From the NCBI GenBank assembly GCA_002365595.1, contig DFAM01000007.1, forward strand, positions 64,129-102,852: a DNA stretch of 38,724 bases, read 5' to 3'. A program made the translations under genes and the position numbers. This document shows, piece by piece, positions 24,924 through 34,304 of this stretch. Under the pieces are notes generated by a model. It searched no databases. It was given only the letters and a program-made list of their open reading frames with translations, and was not told the DNA's origin. The DNA comes from Acinetobacter sp. UBA3106 (lineage in GTDB: Bacteria; Pseudomonadota; Gammaproteobacteria; Pseudomonadales; Moraxellaceae). The first letter of the stretch is position 1; every line of letters begins with the position of its first letter.

Positions 24924-26120
24924 ATGTCACAATCTGTTTGTATATTAGGTGTAACGGGTTCAATCGGTCAAAGTACCTTAAAAATTCTGCAGCAGCATCC
25001 TGAAAAGTATTCTGTCTTTGCAGTCACTGCGCATAGCAGAATTTTAGAGCTCGTTGAAATATGCAAACAATATCGACCAAAAGTGGTGGTTGTTCCTGCA
25101 AGTCGATTGAAAGAATTACAGCAATATTTTAATGCACAGTCTTTAACAGATATTGAAATCTTGACTGATGAAGCTGGCTTGATTGCTGTTGCTGAACACG
25201 CAGATGTCGATGTGGTGATGGCAGCCATTGTGGGGGCTGCGGGCTTATTGCCGACCTTGGCAGCGGTTAAAGCAGGTAAGCGTGTCTTGCTGGCGAATAA
25301 AGAAGCACTGGTGATGTCTGGTGACATCATGATGCAGGCAGCACGTGATTATCAGGCAGAATTACTACCGGTTGATTCAGAGCATAATGCCATATTCCAA
25401 TGTTTGCCTGCGGGTTATTTTCAGGCAGAGCGTAATGGGCAACCGAAACAGGGTGTATCACGTATTCTGCTGACCGCATCGGGTGGTCCATTTTTAAATC
25501 ATAGTCTTGAACAATTACAGAATGTGACACCTGCACAAGCGTGTAAACATCCCAACTGGTCTATGGGTCAGAAAATTTCAGTTGATTCAGCAACCTTAAT
25601 GAATAAAGGGCTGGAGCTCATTGAAGCCTGCCATCTCTTTGCAATTTCAGAACAGTTTGTAACAGTGGTGGTACATCCACAGAGTATCATTCATTCTATG
25701 GTTCAATATGTGGATGGTTCGACTTTGGCACAAATGGGCAATCCTGATATGTGTACACCTATTGCGCATGCGCTGGCATGGCCAGAGCGTATTCAAACGC
25801 ATGTACCAGCACTTGACCTGTTTATCAATCAACAACTGGATTTTCAAGAACCTGATACCATACGTTTCCCGGCATTAAAACTTGCGCGTCAAGCCATGCA
25901 AAGTGGTGGTCTGGCTCCTGCGATTTTAAATGCTGCCAATGAGATTGCTGTTGCTGCCTTCTTGCAAAACAACATTGGTTTTACTGACATTGCTCAAGTG
26001 GTCGAACAGACTTTAAATCAGGTTGAAGGCGGCGCTGCAGAATCGATTGAACGTATTTTGCAGGTCGATCAAATGGTGCGATCTGTGGCACAGCAAATTG
26101 TCATCCATAAAGGAAACTAA
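24924..26120 (+). CDS. dxr: 1-deoxy-D-xylulose 5-phosphate reductoisomerase
   Basis: Dxr (IspC) makes 2-C-methyl-D-erythritol 4-phosphate with NADPH, the committed step of the non-mevalonate isoprenoid pathway. The 398-residue length is typical. Visible features are the NADPH-binding start VCILGVTGSIGQSTLKIL, ANKEALVMSG, the metal/substrate site LLPVDSEHNAIFQCL, and the flexible loop with KHPNWSMGQKISVDSATLMN and NKGLELIEACHLF. It starts directly after the cdsA stop and ends four bases before rseP. Confidence 0.97.
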   Translation: MSQSVCILGVTGSIGQSTLKILQQHPEKYSVFAVTAHSRILELVEICKQYRPKVVVVPASRLKELQQYFNAQSLTDIEILTDEAGLIAVAEHADVDVVMAAIVGAAGLLPTLAAVKAGKRVLLANKEALVMSGDIMMQAARDYQAELLPVDSEHNAIFQCLPAGYFQAERNGQPKQGVSRILLTASGGPFLNHSLEQLQNVTPAQACKHPNWSMGQKISVDSATLMNKGLELIEACHLFAISEQFVTVVVHPQSIIHSMVQYVDGSTLAQMGNPDMCTPIAHALAWPERIQTHVPALDLFINQQLDFQEPDTIRFPALKLARQAMQSGGLAPAILNAANEIAVAAFLQNNIGFTDIAQVVEQTLNQVEGGAAESIERILQVDQMVRSVAQQIVIHKGN

Positions 26121-26123
26121 AAT

Positions 26124-27479
26124 ATGAGTGCCTTGTTTATTATTGTGGCAGCAATTCTCCTACTCGGACCGCTTATCGCGATTCACGAGTTTGGACATTA
26201 TATTGTTGCACGTAAGCTTGGCGTTAAAGTTTTAGTTTATTCCATTGGCTTTGGGCCTACCTTGCTCAAGTGGACTTCTAAAAATTCGGGCATTCAATAT
26301 CAGCTTTCGGCATTGCCATTAGGTGGTTATGTAAAAATGCTGGATGAACGGGAAGGCAGCGTTGCTGAGGAAGATTTACCCAAAGCATTCAACCGTCAGC
26401 ATCCCTGGAAGCGTATTGCAATTGTGGCTGCTGGACCATTGATCAATCTGGTTTTTGCTGTATTACTGTTTTGGGTTCTATTTATTCCATCGCAGGAACA
26501 ATTGAATACTCGTGTTGGTAAAGTGTTACCAAATACGCCGGCGGCTACAGTGCAAATGCAGGTGGGCGATAAAATTACCAAAGTAGATGGCACCTCTGTT
26601 AATACCTGGGAAAAGTTGAATTTCGCCTTGGTCGATCGTGTTGGTGAAACCGGTTCCATTCAGATTCAGGCAGATCGTCACGGTCAGTTGCAAACCTTTA
26701 ATTTACCTATCCAAAATTTCTTAAAAAATCAGAATCAATCGGCATTAGACAGTTTAGGCTTTATGCCATATCGTCCACATATTCCTGCCATTGCCGCTAA
26801 ACTTAGTGAAGATGGTGCGGCAATTCGTCAAGGAATGAAAGAAGGCGATAAAATTGTTGCTATTGATGGCGTGAAAATGAATGACTGGTTTGATGTGGTT
26901 CAGGTTGTTCAGGCTTCGCCAGAAAAATTATTAAAAATAGATGTATTACGTCAAAATCAACTGTTACATTTGCAGGTGATGCCACAAGCTAAGCGTGACA
27001 GCATGGGCAATGTTTCAGGTGTGCTGGGTGTACAAAATAGTCCTGGGAAAATAACCATTCCTGAAGAATATAAGCAAACGATTCAATACAGTCCGACTGA
27101 AGCATTGGTTATGGCGGTTGATAAAACCGGTCAAATTTCAGGTATGATTTTGAACTCGATTGTCAAAATGATACGTGGTTTAATTGGACTGGATAATTTA
27201 TCTGGACCGATCACCATTGCCAAGGTCGCAGGGCAAAGTGCAGAAATGGGCTGGCAAACCTTTATCTCATTTATGGCTTTAATGAGCGTAAGTTTGGGTA
27301 TTTTGAATTTATTACCTATACCTATGCTGGATGGTGGACACCTGGTTTACTATTTTATTGAGTTAATTCGTGGTAAACCTGTTTCTGAACAAATACAATT
27401 GGTTGGTTTAAAAATTGGTATGGTACTGCTCGGTAGTATGATGCTCCTTGCATTATTCAATGACTTCATGCGTTTATAA
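26124..27479 (+). CDS. rseP: Site-2 intramembrane metalloprotease RseP
   Basis: RseP cuts transmembrane segments such as that of the anti-sigma factor RseA in the envelope-stress pathway and clears remnant signal peptides. The 451-residue protein has the zinc motif HEFGH (residues 21-25) in the first membrane helix. Two PDZ domains follow (about 115-195 and 205-285), and the second zinc-site motif LLPIPMLDGGH lies in a C-terminal helix. Four transmembrane segments are expected. Its place between dxr and bamA matches other gammaproteobacteria. Whether an RseA substrate exists in this organism cannot be seen here. Confidence 0.96.
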   Translation: MSALFIIVAAILLLGPLIAIHEFGHYIVARKLGVKVLVYSIGFGPTLLKWTSKNSGIQYQLSALPLGGYVKMLDEREGSVAEEDLPKAFNRQHPWKRIAIVAAGPLINLVFAVLLFWVLFIPSQEQLNTRVGKVLPNTPAATVQMQVGDKITKVDGTSVNTWEKLNFALVDRVGETGSIQIQADRHGQLQTFNLPIQNFLKNQNQSALDSLGFMPYRPHIPAIAAKLSEDGAAIRQGMKEGDKIVAIDGVKMNDWFDVVQVVQASPEKLLKIDVLRQNQLLHLQVMPQAKRDSMGNVSGVLGVQNSPGKITIPEEYKQTIQYSPTEALVMAVDKTGQISGMILNSIVKMIRGLIGLDNLSGPITIAKVAGQSAEMGWQTFISFMALMSVSLGILNLLPIPMLDGGHLVYYFIELIRGKPVSEQIQLVGLKIGMVLLGSMMLLALFNDFMRL

Positions 27480-27520
27480 CAACGTAAATATGTAATAAAT
27501 TAACATCGGAAAAGACTGGC

Positions 27521-30028
27521 ATGCAGCACACACATTTATTTATGCCTTTGGCACTCGTTAGTGCAATGGCAGCAGTACAACAAGTATATGCAGCAGATGA
27601 ATTCATTGTCCGCGATATCAAAATTGACGGACTTGTTCGCTTAACGCCAGAAAATGTTTATGGGATGTTGCCTGTCAATGCTGGCGATCGTGTCAACGAT
27701 GCGACTATTGCAAATGCGATTCGTGCTTTGTATGCCACTGGCCTGTTTGATGATATTAAAGCATCTCAACAAGCAGATACGCTTGTTTTTACCGTGGTAG
27801 AGCGCCCGATCATTTCAAAGGTTGAGTTTAAGGGAAATAAACTTATTCCTAAAGAAGCCCTTGAAGATGGGTTAAAGAAAATGGGTATTGCAGAAGGCGA
27901 GGTTTTGAAAAAATCAGCTTTGCAAACCATTGAAACCGAGCTTGAACAGCAGTATATGCAGCAAGGTCGTTACGATGCCGACGTTAAGGTCATTACGACT
28001 GCCAAACCCAATAACCGTGTAGATTTAACTATTGATTTTGTTGAAGGTAAGGCGGCTAAAGTTGTTGATATCAACATCATCGGCAATACCGTTTTTAAAG
28101 AAAGCGAAATTAAACAGGCTTTTGCCGTTAAAGAAAGTAGCTGGAGTTCGATTGTTACCCGTAACGATCGCTATGCGCGTGAAAAAATGGCGGCCAGCCT
28201 TGAAGCCTTGCGTGCTTTATATCTGAATAAAGGTTATATCAACTTCAATATCACCAACTCTAGTTTGAACTTGAGTGAAGATAAAAAGAATATCTTTGTT
28301 GAAGTTGCGGTAGAAGAAGGCGAACAATTCAGCTTTGGCCAAAGCAAGTTCTTGGGCGATGCGCTTTACAAACCTGAAGAATTAAAAGCACTGCAAATTT
28401 ACAAAGATGGCGAAACTTATTCTCAAGAAAAAGTGAATGCAGTTAAACAGCTTTTATTGCGCAAATATGGTAATGCCGGTTATTACTATGCTGAAGTGAA
28501 TGTTGTTCCTGAAATTAATAAAGAAACCAAATTGGTTGATTTGAATTATTATATTAATCCGGGTCAGCAAGTTACTGTACGTCGCATTAATTTTACCGGC
28601 AATACCAAAACTGCCGATGAAGTATTGCGTCGTGAAATGCGCCAGATGGAAGGAGCATTAGCCAGCAATGAAAAAATCGATTTATCTAAGGTTCGTCTAG
28701 AAAGAACAGGTTTCTTTAAAACTGTCGATATTAAACCGGCGCGTATTCCTAACGTACCTGACCAAGTGGATTTAAACGTCAATGTAGAAGAGCAGCATTC
28801 AGGTACCAGTACTTTGGCTGTAGGTTTCTCGCAAAGTGGTGGTGTGACCTTCCAGGCGGGCTTGAGTCAAACTAACTTCCTGGGTACGGGTAATAGTGTT
28901 TCGATTGATTTGTCCCGTTCAGAAACACAAGATTATTATAATTTAAGTGTGACTGATCCGTACTTTACTATTGATGGTGTACGTCGCGGTTATAACATGT
29001 ATTACCGTAAAACCAAGCTGGATGATGACTATAACGTTAACAACTATGTGACGGATAGTTTTGGTGGTGGTATTAACTTTGGTTATCCAATTGATGAAAA
29101 CCAGAGTGTTAGTGCAGGTTTAAATATTGACCAGACTGAAGTAACGACTGGTCCATATGTTTCTACTTATGTGCGCGACTATCTATTGGCAAATGGTGGT
29201 AAAGCCACTGATACAGGTACAAGATGTGGCGTTGCTCTAGTTCAAGATCCAGCAACTGGTTTATATTCTTGTCCAGCGGGAGCAGAACTTCCATTTGACA
29301 ACAAGTTCAATGGTGAATTCTTAACCTATAATCTTAATTTAGGTTGGTCTTATAATACATTAAACCGTCCTGTATTCCCGACATCCGGTATGTCACATCG
29401 TGTGAATGGTGAAATTGCATTACCGGGCAGTGATGTTGAGTATCAAAAAGTTACTTATGATGCCCAAGCTTTCCAGCCTTTAGGCAAGGGCTTTGTGCTC
29501 CGCGGTTATGGTAAATTAGGCTATGGTAATGATTTGCCATTCTATAAAAACTTCTATGCCGGCGGTTTTGGTTCGGTGCGTGGTTATGATAACAGTACTT
29601 TAGGTCCGAGATATCCTGGGGTGACTTTTAATGAAACTCAAACCCAAGATTATGATCCTGAAGAAGTCGGTGGTAATGCTCTAGTACAGTTTGGTGCTGA
29701 ACTGGCTTTACCATTACCGTTTAAAGGCGATTGGACACGTCAGGTTCGTCCGGTACTGTTTGCTGAAGGTGCACAAGTATTTGATACCCAGTGTGATATT
29801 CCAAAAGGAAACTTATACTTGAATTCTGGTAATCCTCAAGTAGATGCAAAACAGTATTGTGAAGATAATTTTGGCTTTGATGCGGGTAACATGCGTTATA
29901 GCGTAGGTGTAGGCTTTACCTGGATTACCATGATTGGGCCACTATCTCTCAGTTATGCTTATCCGTTAAATGAAAAAGACGGTGATAATACTAAAAATAT
30001 CCAGTTTGAGATCGGTCGTACTTTCTAA
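27521..30028 (+). CDS. bamA: Outer membrane protein assembly factor BamA
   Basis: BamA is the Omp85 core of the machine that folds beta-barrels into the outer membrane. The 835-residue protein starts with a signal peptide cleaved after VYA (about residue 24). Five POTRA domains span about 25-425 (first: FIVRDIKIDGLVRLTPENVY). The 16-strand barrel covers the rest and ends in a C-terminal Phe (FEIGRTF). Loop 6 reads VRGYDNSTLGP where the family motif is VRGF. Four cysteines occur in two predicted outside loops (TRCGV, YSCPA, TQCDI, QYCED), suggesting two loop disulfides. It is followed by skp, its periplasmic chaperone partner. Confidence 0.97.
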   Translation: MQHTHLFMPLALVSAMAAVQQVYAADEFIVRDIKIDGLVRLTPENVYGMLPVNAGDRVNDATIANAIRALYATGLFDDIKASQQADTLVFTVVERPIISKVEFKGNKLIPKEALEDGLKKMGIAEGEVLKKSALQTIETELEQQYMQQGRYDADVKVITTAKPNNRVDLTIDFVEGKAAKVVDINIIGNTVFKESEIKQAFAVKESSWSSIVTRNDRYAREKMAASLEALRALYLNKGYINFNITNSSLNLSEDKKNIFVEVAVEEGEQFSFGQSKFLGDALYKPEELKALQIYKDGETYSQEKVNAVKQLLLRKYGNAGYYYAEVNVVPEINKETKLVDLNYYINPGQQVTVRRINFTGNTKTADEVLRREMRQMEGALASNEKIDLSKVRLERTGFFKTVDIKPARIPNVPDQVDLNVNVEEQHSGTSTLAVGFSQSGGVTFQAGLSQTNFLGTGNSVSIDLSRSETQDYYNLSVTDPYFTIDGVRRGYNMYYRKTKLDDDYNVNNYVTDSFGGGINFGYPIDENQSVSAGLNIDQTEVTTGPYVSTYVRDYLLANGGKATDTGTRCGVALVQDPATGLYSCPAGAELPFDNKFNGEFLTYNLNLGWSYNTLNRPVFPTSGMSHRVNGEIALPGSDVEYQKVTYDAQAFQPLGKGFVLRGYGKLGYGNDLPFYKNFYAGGFGSVRGYDNSTLGPRYPGVTFNETQTQDYDPEEVGGNALVQFGAELALPLPFKGDWTRQVRPVLFAEGAQVFDTQCDIPKGNLYLNSGNPQVDAKQYCEDNFGFDAGNMRYSVGVGFTWITMIGPLSLSYAYPLNEKDGDNTKNIQFEIGRTF

Positions 30029-30064
30029 GTGCGACCCTCAATGGGTTTAAAAAAGGATATTTGC

Positions 30065-30562
30065 ATGAAAAAAATAGTAATGAGCCTGGTTCTTACTGGT
30101 GTGGCAAGTACTTCGGCGGTTCATGCTGCAGGTTATGGTGTAGTTGATTTGGAAAAAGTGGTAGACAATAGCACTTATTTAAAACAGCAGAATCTTTCTT
30201 TACAGCAAAAAGTAAAGCCGCAAACCACCAAGCTAGAACAGTTGGCTAAAGAACTGGAAGCTCTGCAGCAACGTGCTCAACAAACTCCTAATTTATCCGA
30301 TGCTGAAAAGCAAAAAATGTCTACGCAATTTCAGACACAGCTAAAAGAGTTTAATACGCTGCAGCAAAGCGTACAGTCGACTGTTCAATCTACAATTCAG
30401 CTGATGAATAAGACTTTAGATGGTCGAATCAAGCAAGTGGCAGAACAATTGCGTAAAGAAAATAATTTGGATATTGTTTTGAATAAAAATTCCGCGCTTG
30501 CTTATGACTCTAAGTATGATTTAACTGATAAAATGATTCAAAAGGTTAACGTTATTAAGTAA
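30065..30562 (+). CDS. skp: Periplasmic chaperone Skp (OmpH family)
   Basis: Skp is a trimeric periplasmic chaperone that carries unfolded outer-membrane proteins to BamA. The product is 165 residues from the ATG at 30065, which has AGGA about 8 bases upstream; the open frame extends to 30029 but without a good site. The signal peptide MKKIVMSLVLTGVASTSAVHA is followed by GYGVVDLEKVVDNSTYLKQQ and a long helical arm rich in Gln and Lys. It lies between bamA and lpxD, the usual place. Confidence 0.93.
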   Translation: MKKIVMSLVLTGVASTSAVHAAGYGVVDLEKVVDNSTYLKQQNLSLQQKVKPQTTKLEQLAKELEALQQRAQQTPNLSDAEKQKMSTQFQTQLKEFNTLQQSVQSTVQSTIQLMNKTLDGRIKQVAEQLRKENNLDIVLNKNSALAYDSKYDLTDKMIQKVNVIK

Positions 30563-30565
30563 TCA

Positions 30566-31633
30566 ATGAATCATAGACAATTTCGCTTAGAAGATCTTGC
30601 TCGTCTGGTACAAGGCGAGCACGTGGGTCAGTCTGATTTAATCTTGCAAGGATTGGCAAGCCTGGATGTCGCTCAAGCGAAACATATTGCATTTGTAAAC
30701 GCTGATAAATATCTGGATCAGGCGCGTGCTTCAAAAGCCGGTGCCTTGATCGTGACTTCAACTCTAAAAGAACAGTTAGATACGCACAATAACTTTATTG
30801 TCGTGGACAATCCTTATCTTGCTTTTGCTATCCTGACGCATGTATTTGAGAAGAAAAATGAGCATCGGGGGATAGAAAGTACAGCACAAATTCATTCTTC
30901 TGCGCTAATTTCCGATAGTGCCTATATTGGGCATTATGTGGTAATTGGTGAACATTGTGTAGTAGGGGATGATACCGTCATTCAATCCCATGTAAAAATT
31001 GATGATGATGTGGAAATTGGCAAGCAATGTTTTATTGATTCACATGTTACTTTAACCGGTGAAACCCAGATCGGTGACCGTGTCCGTATTCATGCCAATA
31101 CCGTGATTGGTGGAGAAGGCTTTGGTTTTGCGCCTTATCAGGGGAAATGGCATCGTATTGCCCAATTAGGTTCAGTTAAAATTGGTAATGATGTACGCAT
31201 TGGATCAAATTGCAGTATTGACCGCGGTGCACTTGATGACACTATTCTGGAAGATGGTGTCATTATTGATAATCTTGTGCAAATTGCCCATAACGTAAAA
31301 ATTGGTGCGAATACAGCGCTTGCTGCAAAATGTGGTATTGCAGGGAGTACTACAATTGGCAAAAACTGTGTATTTGCAGGTGCAGTAGGGGTAGTAGGTC
31401 ATATTAATATTGCAGATAATGTGACAATTACCGGTATGTCAATGGTCACAAAAAGTATTTCTGAGGCAGGGAGCTATTCTTCTGGTACGCCGATGCTAGA
31501 AAGTTTGCACTGGAAACGGGCGGCAGTACGCTTTAAACAATTAGCAGATGTGCCATTGACCCAATTAGTGAAACGGCTTGATCATATACAGGCTCAAATC
31601 GAGTCCCTTGAATCAACTTTTAAGCGTAAATAG
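30566..31633 (+). CDS. lpxD: UDP-3-O-(3-hydroxyacyl)glucosamine N-acyltransferase LpxD
   Basis: LpxD adds the second 3-hydroxyacyl chain (N-linked) in lipid A synthesis, using acyl-ACP. The 355-residue protein has an N-terminal uridine-binding domain (about 1-100), then a left-handed beta-helix of hexapeptide repeats (about 105-290, for example IGDRVRIHANTVIGGEGFGF), and a C-terminal helix. The catalytic His region is LVQIAHNVKIGANTALAAKC. It starts four bases after the skp stop and ends four to seven bases before fabZ. Confidence 0.96.
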   Translation: MNHRQFRLEDLARLVQGEHVGQSDLILQGLASLDVAQAKHIAFVNADKYLDQARASKAGALIVTSTLKEQLDTHNNFIVVDNPYLAFAILTHVFEKKNEHRGIESTAQIHSSALISDSAYIGHYVVIGEHCVVGDDTVIQSHVKIDDDVEIGKQCFIDSHVTLTGETQIGDRVRIHANTVIGGEGFGFAPYQGKWHRIAQLGSVKIGNDVRIGSNCSIDRGALDDTILEDGVIIDNLVQIAHNVKIGANTALAAKCGIAGSTTIGKNCVFAGAVGVVGHINIADNVTITGMSMVTKSISEAGSYSSGTPMLESLHWKRAAVRFKQLADVPLTQLVKRLDHIQAQIESLESTFKRK

Positions 31634-31640
31634 AATTATG

Positions 31641-32126
31641 ATGACTGAGTCTAATACTCCTGCATTTACGAAGCCTGAATTGCCAATGCATATTCAACAA
31701 ATTCGTGAATATTTACCTCACCGCTATCCATTCTTATTGGTCGATCGTATTGTTGATGTGACCGATAATGGCATCGTGGGTTATAAGAATGTTTCAATCA
31801 ACGAAGAGTTTTTACAGGGACATTTCCCTGGCTATCCAATTATGCCAGGTGTATTGATTGTTGAGGCATTGGCTCAAGTCTCTGGTATACTTGGTTTTAT
31901 CATGAATAATGAAAAGCCAAGCGAAGGCTCTTTGTTTCTTTTTGCGGGTGCTGAAAAGGTTCGCTTTAAGAAACAGGTCGTTGCTGGTGACCAACTGGTA
32001 TTAAAATCAGAATTGGTTATGCACAAACGTGGCATTTACAAATATAATTGTATAGCCACAGTGGATGGCGTTGTAGCAACTACCGCGGAAATTATGGTTT
32101 CGCATCAGAAAATAGAGCAGGCATGA
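31641..32126 (+). CDS. fabZ: 3-hydroxyacyl-ACP dehydratase FabZ
   Basis: FabZ dehydrates 3-hydroxyacyl-ACP in fatty acid elongation and competes with LpxD and LpxA for 3-hydroxyacyl-ACP. From the second of two adjacent ATGs (31641; 31638 is the other) it is 161 residues. The active-site His is in LPHRYPFLLVDRI and the Glu in GHFPGYPIMPGVLIVEALAQ. The open frame extends upstream into lpxD but has no ribosome binding site there. Its TGA overlaps the lpxA ATG (ATGA). Confidence 0.95.
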   Translation: MTESNTPAFTKPELPMHIQQIREYLPHRYPFLLVDRIVDVTDNGIVGYKNVSINEEFLQGHFPGYPIMPGVLIVEALAQVSGILGFIMNNEKPSEGSLFLFAGAEKVRFKKQVVAGDQLVLKSELVMHKRGIYKYNCIATVDGVVATTAEIMVSHQKIEQA

Positions 32127-32911
32127 GTAATAACGATTTAATTCACCCAACCGCCATTATTGACTCTTCTGCAGTCATTGCTGCAGATGTGCAAATTGGT
32201 CCTTATTGTATTATTGGGCCACAGGTCACCATTGGTGAAGGCACCAAGCTACATTCACATGTAGTGGTCGGTGGCTACACTCGAATTGGGAAAAACAATG
32301 AAATATTCCAGTTTGCGAGTGTGGGTGAAGTTTGTCAGGACTTAAAATATGCTGGTGAAGAGACCTGGCTTGAAATCGGCGATCACAACTCCATTCGCGA
32401 GCATTGCAGCTTGCATCGTGGTACCACTCAAGATCACGGTCTTACCAAAATTGGCAGTCATAATTTATTGATGGTCAATACCCATATTGCACATGACTGT
32501 ATGGTGGGTGATCATAATATTTTTGCCAATAATGTCGGCGTTGCTGGACATGTTCATGTTGGTGATTATGTGGTTGTAGGTGGTAACTCGGGTATTCATC
32601 AATTCTGTAAAATTGATTCTTACAGCATGATTGGTGGAGCATCCTTGATTTTAAAGGATGTCCCTGCTTATGTGATGGTTTCGGGTAATCCAGCACATGC
32701 CTTTGCGATGAATGTTGAAGGTATGCGTCGTAAGGGATGGTCTAAAAACGTCATTCAGGCCTTACGTCAGGCCTTTAAATTGATTTATAAAGAAGGTTTA
32801 ACCACTGAGCAAGCAATTCAGCAGATTCGTAATGATATTCTGCCAGAAGCGCCAGAAGTCCAGTTATTGATTGATTCTTTGGAACAATCGAAGCGTGGTA
32901 TTGTTCGTTAA
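32123..32911 (+). CDS. lpxA: UDP-N-acetylglucosamine O-acyltransferase LpxA
   Basis: LpxA performs the first step of lipid A synthesis, acylating UDP-GlcNAc at O-3. At 262 residues from the ATG at 32123 it has the standard length. A beta-helix of hexapeptide repeats fills residues about 1-185, with the catalytic His in VNTHIAHDCMVGDHN. The C-terminal helical domain contains NVEGMRRKGWSK. The start overlaps the fabZ stop by four bases. In enterics lpxB follows; here a terminator follows, so lpxB is elsewhere. Confidence 0.97.
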   Translation: MSNNDLIHPTAIIDSSAVIAADVQIGPYCIIGPQVTIGEGTKLHSHVVVGGYTRIGKNNEIFQFASVGEVCQDLKYAGEETWLEIGDHNSIREHCSLHRGTTQDHGLTKIGSHNLLMVNTHIAHDCMVGDHNIFANNVGVAGHVHVGDYVVVGGNSGIHQFCKIDSYSMIGGASLILKDVPAYVMVSGNPAHAFAMNVEGMRRKGWSKNVIQALRQAFKLIYKEGLTTEQAIQQIRNDILPEAPEVQLLIDSLEQSKRGIVR

Positions 32912-32926
32912 TTGAATATGCTGGTC

Positions 32927-32958
32927 AAAAAAAGACACCCATTAAGGTGTCTTTTTTT
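32927..32958 (+). terminator. Rho-independent terminator after lpxA
   Basis: The 13-bp stem AAAAAAAGACACC/GGTGTCTTTTTTT (32927-32939/32946-32958) has a 6-base loop and long A and T tracts. It ends the pyrH-lpxA run and can also serve cpoB, which converges on it. Confidence 0.93.
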
Positions 32959-32965
32959 TTGTTTT

Positions 32966-33814
32966 TTATTTCTTTAAATATCCAACTTCTTCAGATTTAG
33001 GATAATTTTTGAGTAATTTGCTTTTAAGCTGGTTGGCGAGCGTTGTATTGTGATCCACATCTTTGGCAATGTTGTAGAGCTGGTAAACAGAACGTGATGC
33101 CTTTGCAGAATTGGGGTATTGATTAACCACAATATTATAGTTCTTTTTGGCTTCCACATAATTGGTCGGTTCAATCGCCAAATTAAATTCAGCAAGCCAA
33201 AAATAAGCATTGCTGATGTAGACACTATTGGGATTATTCTTGATAAAGTTTTGCATAGGCGCAATGGCTTTTTTTGCACCGCCTTGTTTATAGGCATCCA
33301 ATGCAACAGTGTAGGCTGCCTTATCCAGTTCAGCACTAGCGGGAACAGTTTGTTTAGCGGCTGCGGCAGTCGCTGGATTTGATGGCGTAGAAGATGCTAC
33401 TGGGGCTGGGGTGCTTGTGCCGGTGCTGGGAGACGTATCCTGTTGGTTATCCTCCTCTGGCGCTGCACTTTCGGGATCTACTTTTTGTTGCAGCAATTCT
33501 AGACGTTGATCCAAATCGGTATATCGATTGGCCAGTTCATGTTTCAGTTGTTCAATTTCGTTGTCCTGTTCTTCAATTTTTCCGCGTAATGCACGAATGT
33601 CATTTTCTAATTGCTGGTTTTTTTGCATGATTTGCCAATTCAGGTTGGTTGGCACATTGGCCACAGTTGCGCCTGAGTTAATGGCAACATTGTTGGCACT
33701 CAGGTCAATAGCGTTATTTTGACTCAAGCCGCGTGATTCAATTGGAACATTGGCATAAAGTGAAGCGGAACCCAATAAGGTGAGTACACATAAAGCATGC
33801 TGTTTGAGCATCAT
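32966..33814 (-). CDS. cpoB: Cell division coordinator CpoB / YbgF (tol-pal associated)
   Basis: CpoB is a periplasmic protein that links peptidoglycan synthesis with outer-membrane constriction through PBP1B and TolA. The 282-residue protein has a signal peptide (cleavage after LYA, about residue 21) and a coiled-coil region (about 58-112, rich in Gln, Glu and Leu). A Pro/Ser/Thr/Ala linker follows (about 113-160), then C-terminal TPR repeats (AYFWLAEFNLA, SRSVYQLYNIA). This order is that of YbgF. An ATG pair at 33814/33811 leaves the exact start open. It stands alone, whereas in many relatives it follows pal. Confidence 0.88.
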   Translation of the reverse strand: MMLKQHALCVLTLLGSASLYANVPIESRGLSQNNAIDLSANNVAINSGATVANVPTNLNWQIMQKNQQLENDIRALRGKIEEQDNEIEQLKHELANRYTDLDQRLELLQQKVDPESAAPEEDNQQDTSPSTGTSTPAPVASSTPSNPATAAAAKQTVPASAELDKAAYTVALDAYKQGGAKKAIAPMQNFIKNNPNSVYISNAYFWLAEFNLAIEPTNYVEAKKNYNIVVNQYPNSAKASRSVYQLYNIAKDVDHNTTLANQLKSKLLKNYPKSEEVGYLKK

Positions 33815-34061
33815 AAAAAAACATCCATTTTGTATTCTTTGGTACTTTCTAAACCCAAGGTTTTAAAGCGTGACCATTTAAAAGACATGACGACATTAAA
33901 AACGTCCGGTCCATAAAATGCAATATGTGTTTACAATCTTGTCGTAGTCTTAAAGTAATTGATTGGACTGATAAAAAATATCCAAAAATACTGTTTTTAA
34001 TCAATATTGTTTTTTAAATAATCAAATAAAAGCAATATTGCTGGAAAATGGGTTTGAAGAC
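33815..34061. other. Intergenic region upstream of cpoB and ffs
   Basis: The stretch is AT-rich with no supportable ORF. It should hold the cpoB promoter on the minus strand, but no convincing hexamers were identified. The ffs promoter begins at its right end. Confidence 0.4.
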
Positions 34062-34089
34062 TTGCAAGTTGATTAAAAATCTCTATACT
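34062..34089 (+). promoter_or_regulatory. Sigma-70 promoter of ffs
   Basis: TTGCAA (34062-34067) and TATACT (34084-34089) are 16 bases apart. Transcription would start about 34096-34101, exactly where the SRP RNA begins. Confidence 0.75.
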
Positions 34090-34100
34090 CTGTTCTTGCA

Positions 34101-34217
<117 letters not shown>

Positions 34218-34304
34218 ATTTATAATTAAAAAAAGACACAGTCATCCTTTCCTTTAGTCTCATCTATTATTTTATATTTTAAAATTACACGTAGTATTTT
34301 CTAT

